64,000 nt of DNA, taken from Psychrobacter urativorans (lineage in GTDB: Bacteria; Pseudomonadota; Gammaproteobacteria; Pseudomonadales; Moraxellaceae). The notes beneath the pieces were generated by a model. The model was not told the DNA's origin. It ran no database searches and saw only the letters and a list, made by a program, of their open reading frames with translations. Where the stretch lies: assembly GCF_904846675.1 (NCBI RefSeq), contig NZ_CAJHBT010000010.1, forward strand, positions 28,457 to 92,456, written 5' to 3'. Below are positions 9,945 to 19,444 of the stretch, one piece after another. Position numbers and translations under genes: made by a program. The stretch's first letter is position 1. The number at the start of each line of letters is the position of its first letter.

Positions 9945-12218
9945 ATGCTGGTACAAGTTGCCCTACCCGTTCCCCTCTATCGGGTGTTTGATTATAGCGT
10001 ACCGACAGACAGCACAGCTTTACCTGCAATCGGCAGTCGGGTGGAAGTCTCATTTGGCAGGCAAACCTTAATCGGTATCGTAGTCGCGCATATTGCTCAA
10101 GCGAACAGTAGCGTACCTAATAATAAACTCAAACCTATCAATCACTGCTTAGATGACGCGCCTATTTTAAATGATAATATGCTGGCGCTCGCCTCGTGGC
10201 TGGCACGTTATTATCATTATCCTTTGGGCGATGTACTGGCGGTGATGTTACCCACATTAATACGTCAAGGTAAGCCGCTGGATTTACTAATTACTCATTG
10301 GCGAATTTTGCCAAACGTCCGGGATGAGGATTTCCGTGCCAATGCCAATAAGCAAAAGCAACAGTTCGATATGCTAAAATTGCATGGCGAGCGCGGTGCG
10401 AGTGAAGAAGTACTGCTATTAGAGGGTATGCAGCGTGCATTTTTAACGACGTTAGAAGATAAAGGTTTGATTGAACGCTACATTCAACCGAAAACTGAGC
10501 CATCTCCAGTCAGCTTAGCCAAAATGCCGCTTGTTTTAAATGAAGAGCAGCAGCTTGCTGTCGACGCTATTATCGCTGCACATGATGCTGATGAATATAG
10601 TGGGTTTTTATTAAATGGGATTACGGGTAGCGGTAAAACTGAAGTATATTTGCAAGCGATGCAAACGGTATTAGAAGCCGGCAAACAAGTATTAATCTTG
10701 GTGCCGGAGATTGGACTGACACCGCAAACACGCGCCCGTTTTGCCAGTCGTTTCGCCGCTCATATTGTATTGCTCCATTCAGGTATGACCAATACTCACC
10801 GTCTGCACGGTTGGCAAGATTGCCGAACAGGCCATGCACAAATCGTTATCGGTACGCGCTCAGCTGTACTGTATCCTTTTGCTGATTTAGGACTGATTAT
10901 CGTTGATGAAGCGCATGATGCTTCTTATAAGCAGCAAGATACTCTGCGTTATCATGCCGCCGATGTGGCGCTATATCGGGGTCTACAATACAATATTCCT
11001 GTGGTGCTCGGTACGGCAACGCCTACTCTTGAACACCTAAAGCTGGTAAATGATGGAAAACTGACTGAATGCCAACTGCGTACCCGACCCGGTAATGCCA
11101 AACTTGCCACGATGCAGCTTATCGATGCGCGCCTGCAAAGCACCCACCAGCAAGCCCAAAATGATGGCGCGCGCTACGATACTGGTCTGACCGATATACT
11201 GATTAGTGCGATACGTCAAACTTTAGAAGCTGGTGACCAAGTATTAATATTTCTTAATCGGCGCGGTTATGCGCCTGTTTTATTATGCGAGGCTTGTGGC
11301 TGGCAGGCGGACTGTCCGCGCTGTGATGCTCATTTAACCGTGCACTATAACAGTCAATCTCAGAGCAGCTCTTATTCGAACAGCTCGTATCTCAAATGCC
11401 ATCATTGTGATTGGCAAGCCTATATTCCTGCCGCTTGTCCGGATTGTGGTAGTCAAAACTTAGATGCAAAGGGTATGGGAACCACACGGCTCAGTGATAA
11501 TCTACATGCGATTTTTGCCAATCCACAAACCAGTAAAGACCTGTATCCTATTATTCAAATTGACCGCGATACCACGCGCCGAAAAGACAGCTGGGAGAAA
11601 ATTTATCAGCAGATTAACCAAGGTAAGCCGGCAATATTAGTCGGTACGCAAATGGTGGCCAAAGGCCACCACTTTCCCAATGTGACACTAGTCTGCTTGC
11701 CTAATGCTGATCGTGGCTTTTTATCGGCAGATTTTCGCTCGCCAGAGCATACCGCGCAGCTGATGATTCAGGTTGCGGGTCGTGCCGGACGCGGTGATAA
11801 ACAAGGTCGGGTATTGATTCAAACCTTGCAACCTGACAACCCTTTGCTCCTTAAATTGGTCAAAGACGGCTATCTGCCCTTTGCACTTGAGCTATTACAA
11901 GAGCGTAAAATGATGGGGCTGCCACCCTTTAGCCACGCCGCCTTGATACGCTGTGAAGGTAAAACCTTGCTAGCAACCTCGCAAGCATTAAAAGATGCCA
12001 TCGCGAGCTTGCCAGTAGCGCATAACCTCGCAGTACTTGGCCCTATTGATGCGCCGATGAGTAAAAAGAACAGCCGTTATCACTCACAACTATTATTATT
12101 AGCCAAAGACCGCAATCAATTACACTATATTCTAAATCAATGGTGGCAGCCAGTGCTCGCGTTACCCAGTACTAAATATCTTAAACTAACCTTAGATATT
12201 GATCCTGTCGGTTGGTAG
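9945..12218 (+). CDS. priA: Primosomal replication restart helicase PriA
   Basis: 3'-5' DNA helicase that rebuilds replication forks away from the origin. 757 aa, slightly longer than E. coli PriA (732). Walker A GITGSGKTEVY (about residue 225) and DEAHDASYKQ (about 319) mark the helicase core. Zinc ligands follow in the order CEACGW, CPRC, CHHC, CPDCG (about 447-505), then GTQMVAKGHHFPNV and QVAGRAGRG of helicase motifs V-VI. The start is the ATG of MLVQVALPVPLYR, which has GGAG 8-10 nt upstream; an in-frame ATG six codons earlier overlaps that site and is disfavoured. Confidence 0.97.
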   Translation: MLVQVALPVPLYRVFDYSVPTDSTALPAIGSRVEVSFGRQTLIGIVVAHIAQANSSVPNNKLKPINHCLDDAPILNDNMLALASWLARYYHYPLGDVLAVMLPTLIRQGKPLDLLITHWRILPNVRDEDFRANANKQKQQFDMLKLHGERGASEEVLLLEGMQRAFLTTLEDKGLIERYIQPKTEPSPVSLAKMPLVLNEEQQLAVDAIIAAHDADEYSGFLLNGITGSGKTEVYLQAMQTVLEAGKQVLILVPEIGLTPQTRARFASRFAAHIVLLHSGMTNTHRLHGWQDCRTGHAQIVIGTRSAVLYPFADLGLIIVDEAHDASYKQQDTLRYHAADVALYRGLQYNIPVVLGTATPTLEHLKLVNDGKLTECQLRTRPGNAKLATMQLIDARLQSTHQQAQNDGARYDTGLTDILISAIRQTLEAGDQVLIFLNRRGYAPVLLCEACGWQADCPRCDAHLTVHYNSQSQSSSYSNSSYLKCHHCDWQAYIPAACPDCGSQNLDAKGMGTTRLSDNLHAIFANPQTSKDLYPIIQIDRDTTRRKDSWEKIYQQINQGKPAILVGTQMVAKGHHFPNVTLVCLPNADRGFLSADFRSPEHTAQLMIQVAGRAGRGDKQGRVLIQTLQPDNPLLLKLVKDGYLPFALELLQERKMMGLPPFSHAALIRCEGKTLLATSQALKDAIASLPVAHNLAVLGPIDAPMSKKNSRYHSQLLLLAKDRNQLHYILNQWWQPVLALPSTKYLKLTLDIDPVGW

Positions 12219-12224
12219 TATTAA

Positions 12225-12255
12225 TGACGAGAATTTAATCATTAAATTCTCGTCA
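12225..12255. repeat. 31-bp near-perfect palindrome after priA
   Basis: TGACGAGAATTTAAT is mirrored exactly by ATTAAATTCTCGTCA around a single C at 12240, beginning 6 nt after the priA stop codon. As RNA it would form a ~14-bp hairpin, but no U-tract follows. It could be a 3'-end stabilising hairpin or a protein-binding site. Confidence 0.6.
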
Positions 12256-12389
12256 CTAGATTTCAAGCATTTATGTCCATTTTACTTCGGTGTTACAGCT
12301 TCTAGTAGTCAAATATGCTAAATTTCCCATATTCACATCCCAGTTATCTGTCCTAAATAAATCCAATTTTTATCATTCTGAGTGTCATT

Positions 12390-13535
12390 ATGAGTCCAAA
12401 AAATTCACTTCCTAAACCTAATAATGGCCCACACTCAGGAAGCGATTCCTCCTCTAACGACCACGACCAGACGTTAGAAGTCACGGCTACTCCGCAAGAT
12501 ACCACAGGCTATCAGCGTACCCTACTGTTTAGCTTTATCATCATTACCGGCTATATGTTTATCGAAGCGATAGGCGGTTGGCTGACGGGGAGCTTGGCGC
12601 TATTATCAGACGCCGGTCACATGCTTAGCGACGCGGTGGCACTGGGCGCAACGCTCATGGCCTTTAAAATTGGTGAAAAAGCGGCGACCCGTCAAAAAAC
12701 CTTTGGCTACAAGCGCTTTGAGATTTTAGTCGCTGGGGTGAATGGTGCAACGCTGATTATTATCGCGCTGATGATTTTTTACGAAGCCATTAAACGCTTT
12801 AATTCGCCGCCTGATATTGCTACTCAAGGTATGCTCATCATCGCAACCATTGGTATGCTAGTTAATATTTTGGTGGCGTGGCTGATGCATCGCAGTAGCA
12901 ATGATGCCGATGGACATAGGCACAGCCATAGCGTAACTGTCGATGATACTCCCTCTAACTCGTCTAACTCGTCTAAAAAGTCAGAGAATAAAAAACCGGC
13001 CAACCTCAATATGCAAAGTGCTTATTTGCATGTCTTGAGCGACTTGATGGGGTCAGTGGCTGCTATTATCGCCGCATTATTAATGATTGGCTTTGGTTGG
13101 CTTTGGGCGGATGCGGCGGCTTCTGTTATCGTAGCAATATTGATATTATTCAGTGGTTATCGCGTGGTGCGTGACTCGGTGCATATTCTGATGGAAGGCA
13201 CGCCTAAAGGCTTGTCTTTAGAGACGATTGAGCAGCGCTTAGTTGACCACGTACAAGTGCATAAGGTACACGACTTGCACGTTTGGAGCATCACCAGTGG
13301 TTTGCATGCGCTATCGTGTCATGTAGTGGTCGACGGTGAAATGAATATTCATCAGGCAAGTTTATTGATTGCAGAGCTTGAGCAGCGCCTTCAGGATTTA
13401 GGTATTAGTCATGCTACTATTCAAGTTGAAAGCGTCGAACATCCGCAAACGAAGGCGCATAGCGATGCGTTAGTCTGTGATATCGCTGCACGTCCAATCA
13501 AGGATGCCGGCGGTTATCAGGGCCATTCGCACTAA
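12390..13535 (+). CDS. Cation diffusion facilitator (CzcD/ZitB-like zinc exporter)
   Basis: Inner-membrane divalent-metal/proton antiporter, 381 aa with about six membrane helices. The metal-site motifs are clear: SDAGHMLSDA in helix 2 and HVLSDLMGS in helix 5. A loop with GHRHSHS and a Ser/Asn-rich insert lies between helices 4 and 5, and the C-terminal cytoplasmic domain contains VHDLHVWSITSGLHALSCHV, characteristic of the CzcD/ZitB subgroup. The C-terminus ends in GHSH. Metal is probably zinc, possibly cobalt or cadmium; no regulator gene is adjacent. Confidence 0.92.
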   Translation: MSPKNSLPKPNNGPHSGSDSSSNDHDQTLEVTATPQDTTGYQRTLLFSFIIITGYMFIEAIGGWLTGSLALLSDAGHMLSDAVALGATLMAFKIGEKAATRQKTFGYKRFEILVAGVNGATLIIIALMIFYEAIKRFNSPPDIATQGMLIIATIGMLVNILVAWLMHRSSNDADGHRHSHSVTVDDTPSNSSNSSKKSENKKPANLNMQSAYLHVLSDLMGSVAAIIAALLMIGFGWLWADAAASVIVAILILFSGYRVVRDSVHILMEGTPKGLSLETIEQRLVDHVQVHKVHDLHVWSITSGLHALSCHVVVDGEMNIHQASLLIAELEQRLQDLGISHATIQVESVEHPQTKAHSDALVCDIAARPIKDAGGYQGHSH

Positions 13536-13582
13536 ATGAGTTACCTAAGATTAATTGAGATTAGTTATAGCGTTGTAGTCGT

Positions 13583-13900
13583 TTATTTAATGCATTTGGA
13601 TGCTTGATAGCCGTGATAACTATCATAGCCAAAACGTGCGCTCGACCATAAAAACCAAATGGGCGACACTATCCAAATAATAGCGGCAATGCCTATCATA
13701 GAAAACCTGATCCACATATCTAGCGCCCCATCCATAATATTAGGCAAATAAGCAGGTCCCATATTAGACGCTAGGAGTAACCAAAATCCAAAACCCAGCA
13801 GCAGCCCTGTAATAGTGACATTTAAGAGTATTTTTCCCATCACATCTAAAATAGGATGCCGTACTTGATATTCGTCCGAATCTTTTGATTGGTTGTCCAC
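13583..13900 (-). CDS. Small two-helix membrane protein of unknown function
   Basis: Not recognised. About 105 aa with an acidic N-terminus (DNQSKDSDEYQ), then two hydrophobic segments (about residues 24-45 and 60-85) and a short tail containing RFGYDSYHGYQASKC. I set the start at a GTG (13900) because AGGAGC sits 7 nt upstream. A longer reading from an ATG at 13939 has no ribosome-binding site. Convergent with the CDF transporter, with a gap of about 47 nt. Confidence 0.6.
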   Translation of the reverse strand: MDNQSKDSDEYQVRHPILDVMGKILLNVTITGLLLGFGFWLLLASNMGPAYLPNIMDGALDMWIRFSMIGIAAIIWIVSPIWFLWSSARFGYDSYHGYQASKCIK

Positions 13901-14132
13901 GCCACTCGCTCCTACTAATATTAATATTTTTGAGCACATTCAATGTCAGTGATAAATTTTAGAAGTGTGTTTTCAACAACATAGATAGTAATTTCAAACA
14001 AATTAACCCGTGCTAATTCATAGCCTTGTGTTAGGATATTAAAAATAATGAGAGAGTAGATTATCTATTGTTGACTCTATAAATTATATATACTTGTTTA
14101 ACTTATCTCTATTTACTTGATGAAATACCGCT

Positions 14133-14837
14133 ATGTCTAAACGCTCAGCCGCCTTTGTTGCTCCCAGCTATATTGACGACCCTATTTCCAAAGAGGGCAA
14201 AAAACACGCCAAAATATTGCTATCGACGCTGCAAGAAGATATTGCCAGCTTTCGTAATGAGCAGTTCCCGCCTGATATTTTACGTCAAATCCGCGACATG
14301 CCTATCTATGAAGGTAATTTAGCCGAAGTACAAGCCTATCAGCACCGTTGGCAAAACCTGATTGAACGCGCCATGGCATTTTATCCTGCCGCCTATCTAC
14401 CACCTGACTTCCTACCCTTGCCAGCCAGCCTTGAGATACCACAGTTTATCTACCATGTTCAACGTTTACATCTGACCAAAACCCGTGCCAAAGAGTCCAA
14501 AAGCTTTGGTTCAGTGGGAGCATTAACGGATAAATGCGGTGATTATACGCCGCAAGAGCTTGAGCGTATGGCAGCAGTATTCGATAACGATGATGAAGCG
14601 AGATTGGTCGCGCACCGTGAGTTTATCGACCTGCGTGCCTATGTGTTTTGTAGAGACACTAAGGGCGAGATGTTAGAGCCCGAACGCATTCGTTTTTACC
14701 GTACGGGACTGATTGTCCATGCGTTGCCCGATTTTAAAATTATCGATAGTCGGCAAACCCCGCGTAAGCGGCGTAACGATGCCTATAGCAATCCGCTAGC
14801 AAATAATGACGTTTGGAAGATTTATCGTAAAAAGTAG
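14133..14837 (+). CDS. Conserved-looking soluble protein of unknown function
   Basis: Not recognised. 234 aa, no signal peptide or membrane segment. It has regularly spaced aromatic and proline clusters (FYPAAYLPPDFLPLPASLEIP near residue 88) and a basic C-terminus (TPRKRRND, WKIYRKK). Codon use looks like that of its neighbours, so it is likely a resident gene. It lies about 90 nt upstream of the Kef-type antiporter on the same strand, which may indicate co-transcription but gives no functional clue. Confidence 0.65.
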   Translation: MSKRSAAFVAPSYIDDPISKEGKKHAKILLSTLQEDIASFRNEQFPPDILRQIRDMPIYEGNLAEVQAYQHRWQNLIERAMAFYPAAYLPPDFLPLPASLEIPQFIYHVQRLHLTKTRAKESKSFGSVGALTDKCGDYTPQELERMAAVFDNDDEARLVAHREFIDLRAYVFCRDTKGEMLEPERIRFYRTGLIVHALPDFKIIDSRQTPRKRRNDAYSNPLANNDVWKIYRKK

Positions 14838-14926
14838 CGTATTTTAAACGCTGTTTCAATCACTGATTAATGTTTGTCGTACTTGTTTGATATTGCTTAT
14901 TTTGAAGTTATTGCTAAGGAATTTAT

Positions 14927-16945
14927 ATGCTCGCTGCCGCCGCCGGCTCACCAAATTTAATGTTACAAGCGACGATTTTTTTGGGGGCAGCGCTGCTGTT
15001 TGTACCTCTTGGCAAGCGTTTCGGACTGGCGACCGTCCTAGGTTATCTAGTGACCGGACTGATATTAGGGCCAAGTGCACTGGATGTGGCAGGCGATGCT
15101 GAGAGCTTGCTACACTTTTCTGAGTTTGGCGTGGTCATGCTGCTATTCATCATCGGGCTTGAGCTACAGCCGTCGCGTTTATGGGCATTAAGGCGCTCTA
15201 TCTTTGTGCTAGGTGGTTTGCAGGTTGGTCTTACCGGCACCCTGTTGATGGGTATTTTATATCAGTTCTTTTCCCTACATTTAGATACCGCCTTTATTGT
15301 TGGTTTTGGCTTAGCCCTATCCTCCACTGCTTTTGTGCTACAACTTCTGACCGAAAAACAACAACTCTCAAGTACTCATGGTCGCGAAGCCTTTACCATT
15401 CTACTATTTCAAGATATCGCTGTGATTCCGCTATTGGCTGTGATTCCATTTTTGTCAGGGGTGCGCGAACAAAGCTACGACTTGATTTATTTTGGTAAAG
15501 TATTTGCCGTTTTTGCCGGTTTAATTTTCTCTAGTCGCTATATTGTTCGACCATTTTTTAAATTCGTCGCGTCCAGTGGCGCAACAGAACTGCTGACTGC
15601 TGTGGCGTTATTTATCGTCATGGGTGTGTCCATCTTGATGGAGCAAATTGGTCTGTCGATGGCATTGGGAGCATTTTTGACCGGTGTATTATTAGCCGAT
15701 ACCGAATACCGCCACGAGTTAGAAGCCAGTATTGAGCCCTTTAAAGGCTTGCTGCTAGGCTTATTCTTTATGTCAGTCGGAATGCTGACAGATGTCAAAC
15801 TTATCATGTCGCAGCCACTCTTTATTATCAGTTGTGCGATTGGATTAATGCTAGTCAAGTTTGCAGTGGTCACGGCGATCGCCAAGGTCTCGGGTAATCG
15901 CTTACCAACCAGTATCCGTCTGGGGGTCACCTTAGCGCAAGGCGGTGAGTTTGCCTTCGTATTATTCAGTGTGGCGACTGCGCAAAACGTCTTGCGGCCT
16001 GAGCTGGCAAATGCGCTTAACCTTATCGTCACTATTTCTATGGCGCTCACGCCGGTGGCATTTTTATTATTAGAGAAATTGGGTGAGCCTTATTTTGCTA
16101 AACGTAAGCCTAGCCGTGAATACGATACTATTCCTGACCACGAGCATCCGGTAATTATTGCAGGTTTTGGACGGGTTGGACAAATTATCGGGCGCGTATT
16201 GCGTATGCATAATATCGAATTTACCGCTATTGAACGCTCAGCAAATCGGGTAGATTTTGTACGTAAGTTCGGTAACCAAGTATATTATGGCGACCCGAAA
16301 AACCCCGAAATCCTACGTGCTGCAGGTATTAATAAAGCCCGAATCTTTATCATCGCCGTTGATGATTTGGAGCGCTCCGTCACTACCGCTCAATACTTGC
16401 GCCGCAATTATCCAGATTTAGTAGTATTGGCACGGGCGCGTGACCGCCAGCATTATTATCGGTTACGTGAAGTGGGCGTGCGTCATATTTGGCGCGAGAC
16501 CTATTTATCGTCATTAGATATGTCGCGCGAGTCATTGCAATTATTAGGTATTTCACCTGAAAAAGCACGCGAAACTATCAAAACATTCCGCGATTATGAT
16601 GATGACCTACTTGAACGCCAACAAGCTATCTATGATGATGAAGCAAGAATGATTGAATCCGCTCAGTCGGCTATGGCGGAGCTTGAAAGCTTATTCGATG
16701 AGGATATAGGTAAAGCGCGGAAGATGGATTTGAGCGATTTTTATGCCGTTCTAAAAAACCAAGCGACACCTGTTGATGCCGCAGAGGAGGCAGATGGTTT
16801 GAATAGTACGAGCGAATTAGATAATGCTGACGAGCCAAACAATATTGATGACATAGACAGTGTAGATGTTGTTGATAAGATAGGCAGTATTGGTAATCCA
16901 AGTAATAAGGTCAAAGACGATAACGCCTCCGACCCTAAACCCTAA
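14927..16945 (+). CDS. Kef/YbaL-type monovalent cation:proton antiporter (CPA2) with RCK domain
   Basis: 672 aa. The N-terminal ~390 residues form about 12 membrane segments with CPA2 motifs (GYLVTGLILGPSALD, FSEFGVVMLLFIIGLEL, LLFQDIAVIPLLAV, MGALTG-like LGAFLTGVLLADT). The RCK/TrkA-N domain starts near residue 404 (VIIAGFGRVGQIIGRVL), binding a nucleotide and gating transport in KefB/KefC. The last ~60 residues are acidic and Asn/Asp-rich, absent from E. coli Kef. No KefF/KefG-type quinone reductase lies nearby, so glutathione-adduct gating as in E. coli is uncertain. AAGGAA lies 7 nt before the ATG. Confidence 0.93.
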   Translation: MLAAAAGSPNLMLQATIFLGAALLFVPLGKRFGLATVLGYLVTGLILGPSALDVAGDAESLLHFSEFGVVMLLFIIGLELQPSRLWALRRSIFVLGGLQVGLTGTLLMGILYQFFSLHLDTAFIVGFGLALSSTAFVLQLLTEKQQLSSTHGREAFTILLFQDIAVIPLLAVIPFLSGVREQSYDLIYFGKVFAVFAGLIFSSRYIVRPFFKFVASSGATELLTAVALFIVMGVSILMEQIGLSMALGAFLTGVLLADTEYRHELEASIEPFKGLLLGLFFMSVGMLTDVKLIMSQPLFIISCAIGLMLVKFAVVTAIAKVSGNRLPTSIRLGVTLAQGGEFAFVLFSVATAQNVLRPELANALNLIVTISMALTPVAFLLLEKLGEPYFAKRKPSREYDTIPDHEHPVIIAGFGRVGQIIGRVLRMHNIEFTAIERSANRVDFVRKFGNQVYYGDPKNPEILRAAGINKARIFIIAVDDLERSVTTAQYLRRNYPDLVVLARARDRQHYYRLREVGVRHIWRETYLSSLDMSRESLQLLGISPEKARETIKTFRDYDDDLLERQQAIYDDEARMIESAQSAMAELESLFDEDIGKARKMDLSDFYAVLKNQATPVDAAEEADGLNSTSELDNADEPNNIDDIDSVDVVDKIGSIGNPSNKVKDDNASDPKP

Positions 16946-17004
16946 ACTACTCATAGTTGTTTTTTATAGCTATCATAGCTATTGATGACAGTTATTGGCG
17001 CTGT

Positions 17005-17934
17005 TTAGTTTGCTGTACAGTGTTTGGGCGTTTGTTTCTTATTAAGCGAGCTGATACAACGCCAACTGTCGCCCTCAAGATTGTGATAGAACACTAACTT
17101 CTGCCCATTGAGATAGCGTATTGGAAAACTGACACCTTTGACCGTCGCGATTACTGCGCAGTCTGTATTAGGTACGCCTTCCGCTTGGTTATCAACATGC
17201 ATACGCAGTTGTTGAGCGTCAGTACTAAGCGGCAAGTTAACAGGACATTGTCCTGTCTGTTGATAAATTAACGCTACCCGATTTTGTGCGTTTTTGGCAA
17301 TATCATAAGCATCAAACAACACATCGTTCTCTTTTTGCTTCGCAATAATGGGTAAAAACTGTATATTTATTACCATCAGCGCGAAGGCAAAAAACCCAAA
17401 CCCAAGTGCTAAACCATATAAACTAACCCCACCTTCACGTTGTAGATGGGCCTTTTGTGCCGCCTCATCACGGGGATTATCTTCTATCGCATCGGCAATC
17501 TCACGCCGCGCCATACGATAATAATACGCATCCGTCCAGCGCGCCACCATGAACGACCAAAACACCCAAATCATTGCCGCAATACCGATACGGGCTGGCA
17601 TATGATAAGCGTTTGGAATGTATGACATGAATGCAAATTCAAAGAACACCAACACAATGACAATATTTAACTGAATAAACGACCAGCCCGCCACGCTATA
17701 TACCAATGCATCCATATAACGCTTACGATATAGCAGCCAAGGAAAGGTAATAAAAAATGCTGCCCAATGCCATTTTGGTGACAGATAACCTTGCTTATCG
17801 AATGCCTCAAAACGCTTAAGATAATGGCTTTGCGTCCGATGACCAATAAACCATTGGTCTAACTGTTTACGCTTGGTAGGCGTTAGCTTTTCTTGATAAA
17901 ACGGCGGCGGCGAATCCGTCTCTATAAATAACAT
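17005..17934 (-). CDS. DUF2628-type membrane protein with pilin-like C-terminal domain
   Basis: 309 aa. Residues 30-135 resemble DUF2628: a short soluble start, then WHWAAFFITFPWLLYRKRYMDA and two further hydrophobic stretches (about 76-103 and 115-131). A cytoplasmic helix rich in charge (140-165) leads to a final membrane helix (172-197). The remainder looks like the globular part of a type IV pilin: DAYDIAKNAQNRVALIYQQTG right after the helix, a middle region with Cys230 and Cys259, and a terminal disulphide-type loop from WRC (293) to Cys306. The pilin resemblance is my reading of the pattern and was not searched. Isolated between the Kef antiporter and trmB, with no pilus genes nearby. 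Confidence 0.65.
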   Translation of the reverse strand: MLFIETDSPPPFYQEKLTPTKRKQLDQWFIGHRTQSHYLKRFEAFDKQGYLSPKWHWAAFFITFPWLLYRKRYMDALVYSVAGWSFIQLNIVIVLVFFEFAFMSYIPNAYHMPARIGIAAMIWVFWSFMVARWTDAYYYRMARREIADAIEDNPRDEAAQKAHLQREGGVSLYGLALGFGFFAFALMVINIQFLPIIAKQKENDVLFDAYDIAKNAQNRVALIYQQTGQCPVNLPLSTDAQQLRMHVDNQAEGVPNTDCAVIATVKGVSFPIRYLNGQKLVFYHNLEGDSWRCISSLNKKQTPKHCTAN

Positions 17935-18051
17935 ATCAGTAGCCTCGGTTGGCTATTAAAAAGGGATAATAAGGTGCATGAGCACTATCTATTATATGAT
18001 AATGTCAAGCCAGATGCGAAGCGTTTCAAATAAACGAAAGCATGATAGACA

Positions 18052-18080
18052 TTCACACTAGAAATTATTTCGCCTATAAT
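18052..18080 (+). promoter_or_regulatory. Sigma-70 promoter of trmB
   Basis: TTCACA (18052-18057), a 17-nt spacer and a perfect TATAAT (18075-18080). Transcription would start near 18087, which excludes the upstream in-frame ATG at 18042 and supports the start at 18120. Confidence 0.7.
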
Positions 18081-18119
18081 AGACTCATACCTCCAACTTT
18101 ATTAAGCCTTAGTACTTTT

Positions 18120-19031
18120 ATGAATAACAACCCTATGAACAGTAACTTTATGAATAACCTTACCAATCCAGACGCTCAAACCGATATCACTATTGACAGC
18201 AAGCCTGACGTCGCAGCTAATAATGATGATAGCAGTATCGCTGTCACCACTGACCAAAATGTTAGCGTATCTTCTGCTAATGCTGCAGAAGCTGATAGCA
18301 AAGCTACTGATGCTGAGCCTAGCAAACATATACGTATCGTCAACACTTTTATGAAGCGGCGCACGCATATGAATAAAAATGCCGAGCAAGCGTTGACTGA
18401 TCCAGAGTTTGCGCAGTATTTGGTTAATAATAGCAGCGGTGATGGTAATTTGGAGAACATTCATGATTTGCGCATATTATTCATTGATACTCCAAACGGC
18501 AGCGACGCCCCGCTTACCTTAGAGATAGGTTTTGGTCTTGGAGATTCGCTGATCGAGATGGCAGCGGCTGAGCCTGCACGTAATTTCGTCGGTATTGAAG
18601 TCCACGAGCCTGGTATTGGTAAGTGTGCTTATATGGCAGGCTCGCAAAATCTGACCAACATTAAAATAATTAACGGTGATGCGATTCAACTGCTCAAGCA
18701 ATTACCAGAAAACCATATTGATCGTATCCAACTCTACTTCCCTGATCCTTGGCAAAAAAGGCGCCATCATAAACGCCGCTTTGTCAGTCCAGAACGTATG
18801 GCAATTCTTACCCGTAGTCTGAAGCGCGGCGGTTGGTTTCATACCTCTACTGATTGGGAACACTATGCATTTTGGATGGTTGAGGTATTAGATAGTTTTA
18901 CAGGACTCAGTAACCAAGCTGGTAATGGCAACTTTACCCCGCGCCCCGACTTCCGTCCGATGACTAAATTTGAGCGTCGTGGACTGGAAAGCGGTCATGG
19001 CGTTTGGGATTTGATTTATACTAAAGACTAA
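18120..19031 (+). CDS. trmB: tRNA (guanine-N7-)-methyltransferase TrmB
   Basis: SAM-dependent enzyme that makes m7G46 in the tRNA variable loop. The SAM site [15 protein letters not shown], the [10 protein letters not shown] strand and the catalytic [17 protein letters not shown] motif are clear, ending in TKFERRG and DLIYTKD. The core matches E. coli TrmB, but about 75 residues of Asn/Ser/Asp/Ala-rich sequence precede it (303 aa total against 239). The start at 18120 ([10 protein letters not shown]) is chosen because the promoter lies downstream of the earlier in-frame ATG; other ATGs a few codons later ([10 protein letters not shown]) are also possible. The ribosome-binding site is weak. 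Confidence 0.93.
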   Translation: MNNNPMNSNFMNNLTNPDAQTDITIDSKPDVAANNDDSSIAVTTDQNVSVSSANAAEADSKATDAEPSKHIRIVNTFMKRRTHMNKNAEQALTDPEFAQYLVNNSSGDGNLENIHDLRILFIDTPNGSDAPLTLEIGFGLGDSLIEMAAAEPARNFVGIEVHEPGIGKCAYMAGSQNLTNIKIINGDAIQLLKQLPENHIDRIQLYFPDPWQKRRHHKRRFVSPERMAILTRSLKRGGWFHTSTDWEHYAFWMVEVLDSFTGLSNQAGNGNFTPRPDFRPMTKFERRGLESGHGVWDLIYTKD

Positions 19032-19444
19032 GTTTTATCACTTAATTCATAAGTTGGTTGATAAGCTGCTTGCAAGTTAAATAACTGCTTTACCAATATG
19101 TCCTCTATTTAGTGGCTGAATTATACAGCCGCTCTTTCATGCTTATGAACTCACTATCTAGATTATCCAATTCTTCGACTCAATAGCGCAGATAGAAAGC
19201 TTGCTATTTTTGCTGCCCTTTTTTAGCCATAGTCCTAAACCCTAGCTAAGTGCCAGTAGTTATATTTTTGCTGATTAGAGGATATTTTGTCGTTAATAAA
19301 ATAGCGTCATAATATGTGAAACATAGCCCTAGCCCTTTATTTAACGCACTTCTAAACCCTATGATTTCAATAAAATAGGCTTCATATAACACTTTATAAT
19401 TTTTTCACCCAGCGCAAACATCGGTAACATAAGGGCTACATGAG

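Noticed and set aside
15538..16050. 170-codon minus-strand frame inside the Kef-type antiporter
   Set aside because: Antisense shadow of a membrane-protein gene; Ser/Asn/Thr-rich composition typical of a reversed hydrophobic frame.
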